Assembly (NCBI GenBank): GCA_016744415.1
Contig: JADGEL010000001.1
Location: 186,001-250,000 of the forward strand
Direction: 5' to 3'
DNA length: 64,000 nucleotides
From: Flavobacteriaceae bacterium
Lineage (GTDB): Bacteria; Bacteroidota; Bacteroidia; Flavobacteriales; Flavobacteriaceae
Shown here: piece by piece, positions 63,765-64,000 of the stretch
Numbering within the stretch: the first letter of the stretch is position 1
How the letters are laid out: each line of letters begins with the position of its first letter
Translations under genes and position numbers: made by a program
The notes under the pieces: generated by a model
Seen by the model: only the letters and a program-made list of their open reading frames with translations
What the model was told of the DNA's origin: nothing
Databases searched by the model: none

Positions 63765-64000
63765 ATGAAACTAGAAACCGAACGATTAATTATTCAAGAA
63801 TTGACTGCGAAAGATGCCTCCTTCTTTTATAATTTGGTTAATGACCCCGATTGGCTACGTTTTATTGGTGATAGAAATGTAAATTCTATAACTGATGCTA
63901 AAGACTATTTAACTTCTAAAATAATTCCGTGCTATGAAAAATTTGGTTTTGGATTTTATATAGTAAAGACAAAAGAGGGAAACTATTCTATTGGAACAGC
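63765..64000 (+). CDS. GNAT acetyltransferase, cut by the window end
   Basis: Only the first 78 residues are present. The start MKLETERLIIQELTAKDASFFYNLVN is the typical beginning of RimJ/RimL-type GNAT proteins, followed by an FIGDRNVNSITDAKDYL helix. The frame is open to the window edge. The substrate is unknown. It is a different family member from the one at 59811, with low visible similarity. Confidence 0.85.
   Translation, partial: MKLETERLIIQELTAKDASFFYNLVNDPDWLRFIGDRNVNSITDAKDYLTSKIIPCYEKFGFGFYIVKTKEGNYSIGT

Overview
The window comes from an AT-rich chromosome of a member of the Bacteroidota, most likely a marine-type Flavobacteriaceae. The evidence is the recurring TANNTTTG -7 promoter elements, two GLPGLI-family proteins, a methionine synthase split into two genes, a TonB-receptor-like outer-membrane protein and NuoC/NuoD encoded separately. 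Almost every gene is a chromosomal housekeeping or metabolic gene. No integrase, transposase, phage gene or CRISPR array was seen.

Layout. 0-2 kb: a self-inhibited Fic protein behind three 31-bp operator-like repeats, a small unknown ORF and tRNA-Asp. 2-8.5 kb: DUF58 protein, thioredoxin, MetF and split MetH. 8.6-19 kb: a complex I operon (nuoABCDHIJKLMN) without nuoEFG, plus a small co-directional gene. 19-26.3 kb: KorAB, a dicluster ferredoxin and the single-chain pyruvate:ferredoxin oxidoreductase NifJ. 26.3-31.5 kb: a HEPN protein, siroheme synthesis genes, a sulfite/nitrite reductase fused to a HEPN domain, and an Rrf2 regulator. 31.5-35.5 kb: a sulfhydrylase, homoserine O-acyltransferase and MetK, with a SAM-I riboswitch facing left and a SAM-II riboswitch facing right in one intergenic region. 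35.6-43.3 kb: an outer-membrane barrel, a TonB-receptor-like protein and two GLPGLI proteins, divergent from a two-component system across a triple 10-bp repeat. 43.3-50 kb: deoxynucleoside kinase, membrane and soluble pyrophosphatases, LpxB and SurE. 50-58 kb: a long intergenic region, C-terminal processing protease, thioesterase, a lipoprotein, a second four-subunit 2-oxoacid:ferredoxin oxidoreductase and an MscS channel. 58-64 kb: tRNA-Leu, M20 peptidase, a small cluster with a dihaem lipoprotein, PhnA and a GNAT protein cut by the window edge.

How it fits together. Three 2-oxoacid:ferredoxin oxidoreductases, two ferredoxins and an 11-subunit complex I lacking the NADH module suggest that reduced ferredoxin feeds the respiratory chain. 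The strongest new observation is regulatory. Five transcription units (trxA, nuoA-N, korAB with the divergent ferredoxin gene, nifJ, and the second oxidoreductase) each carry a TGAYNNNNRTCA palindrome. Its centre lies 35.5-37.5 bp from the last base of a TANNTTTG -7 box, and exactly 36.5 bp for four of the six promoters. This is the class-II geometry of a CRP/FNR-family activator and predicts a redox or oxygen regulon. Sulfur and methionine metabolism is a second theme: two SAM riboswitch classes, a probable Rrf2 operator over the sulfite reductase promoter, and the MetF/MetH/MetX/MetK set.
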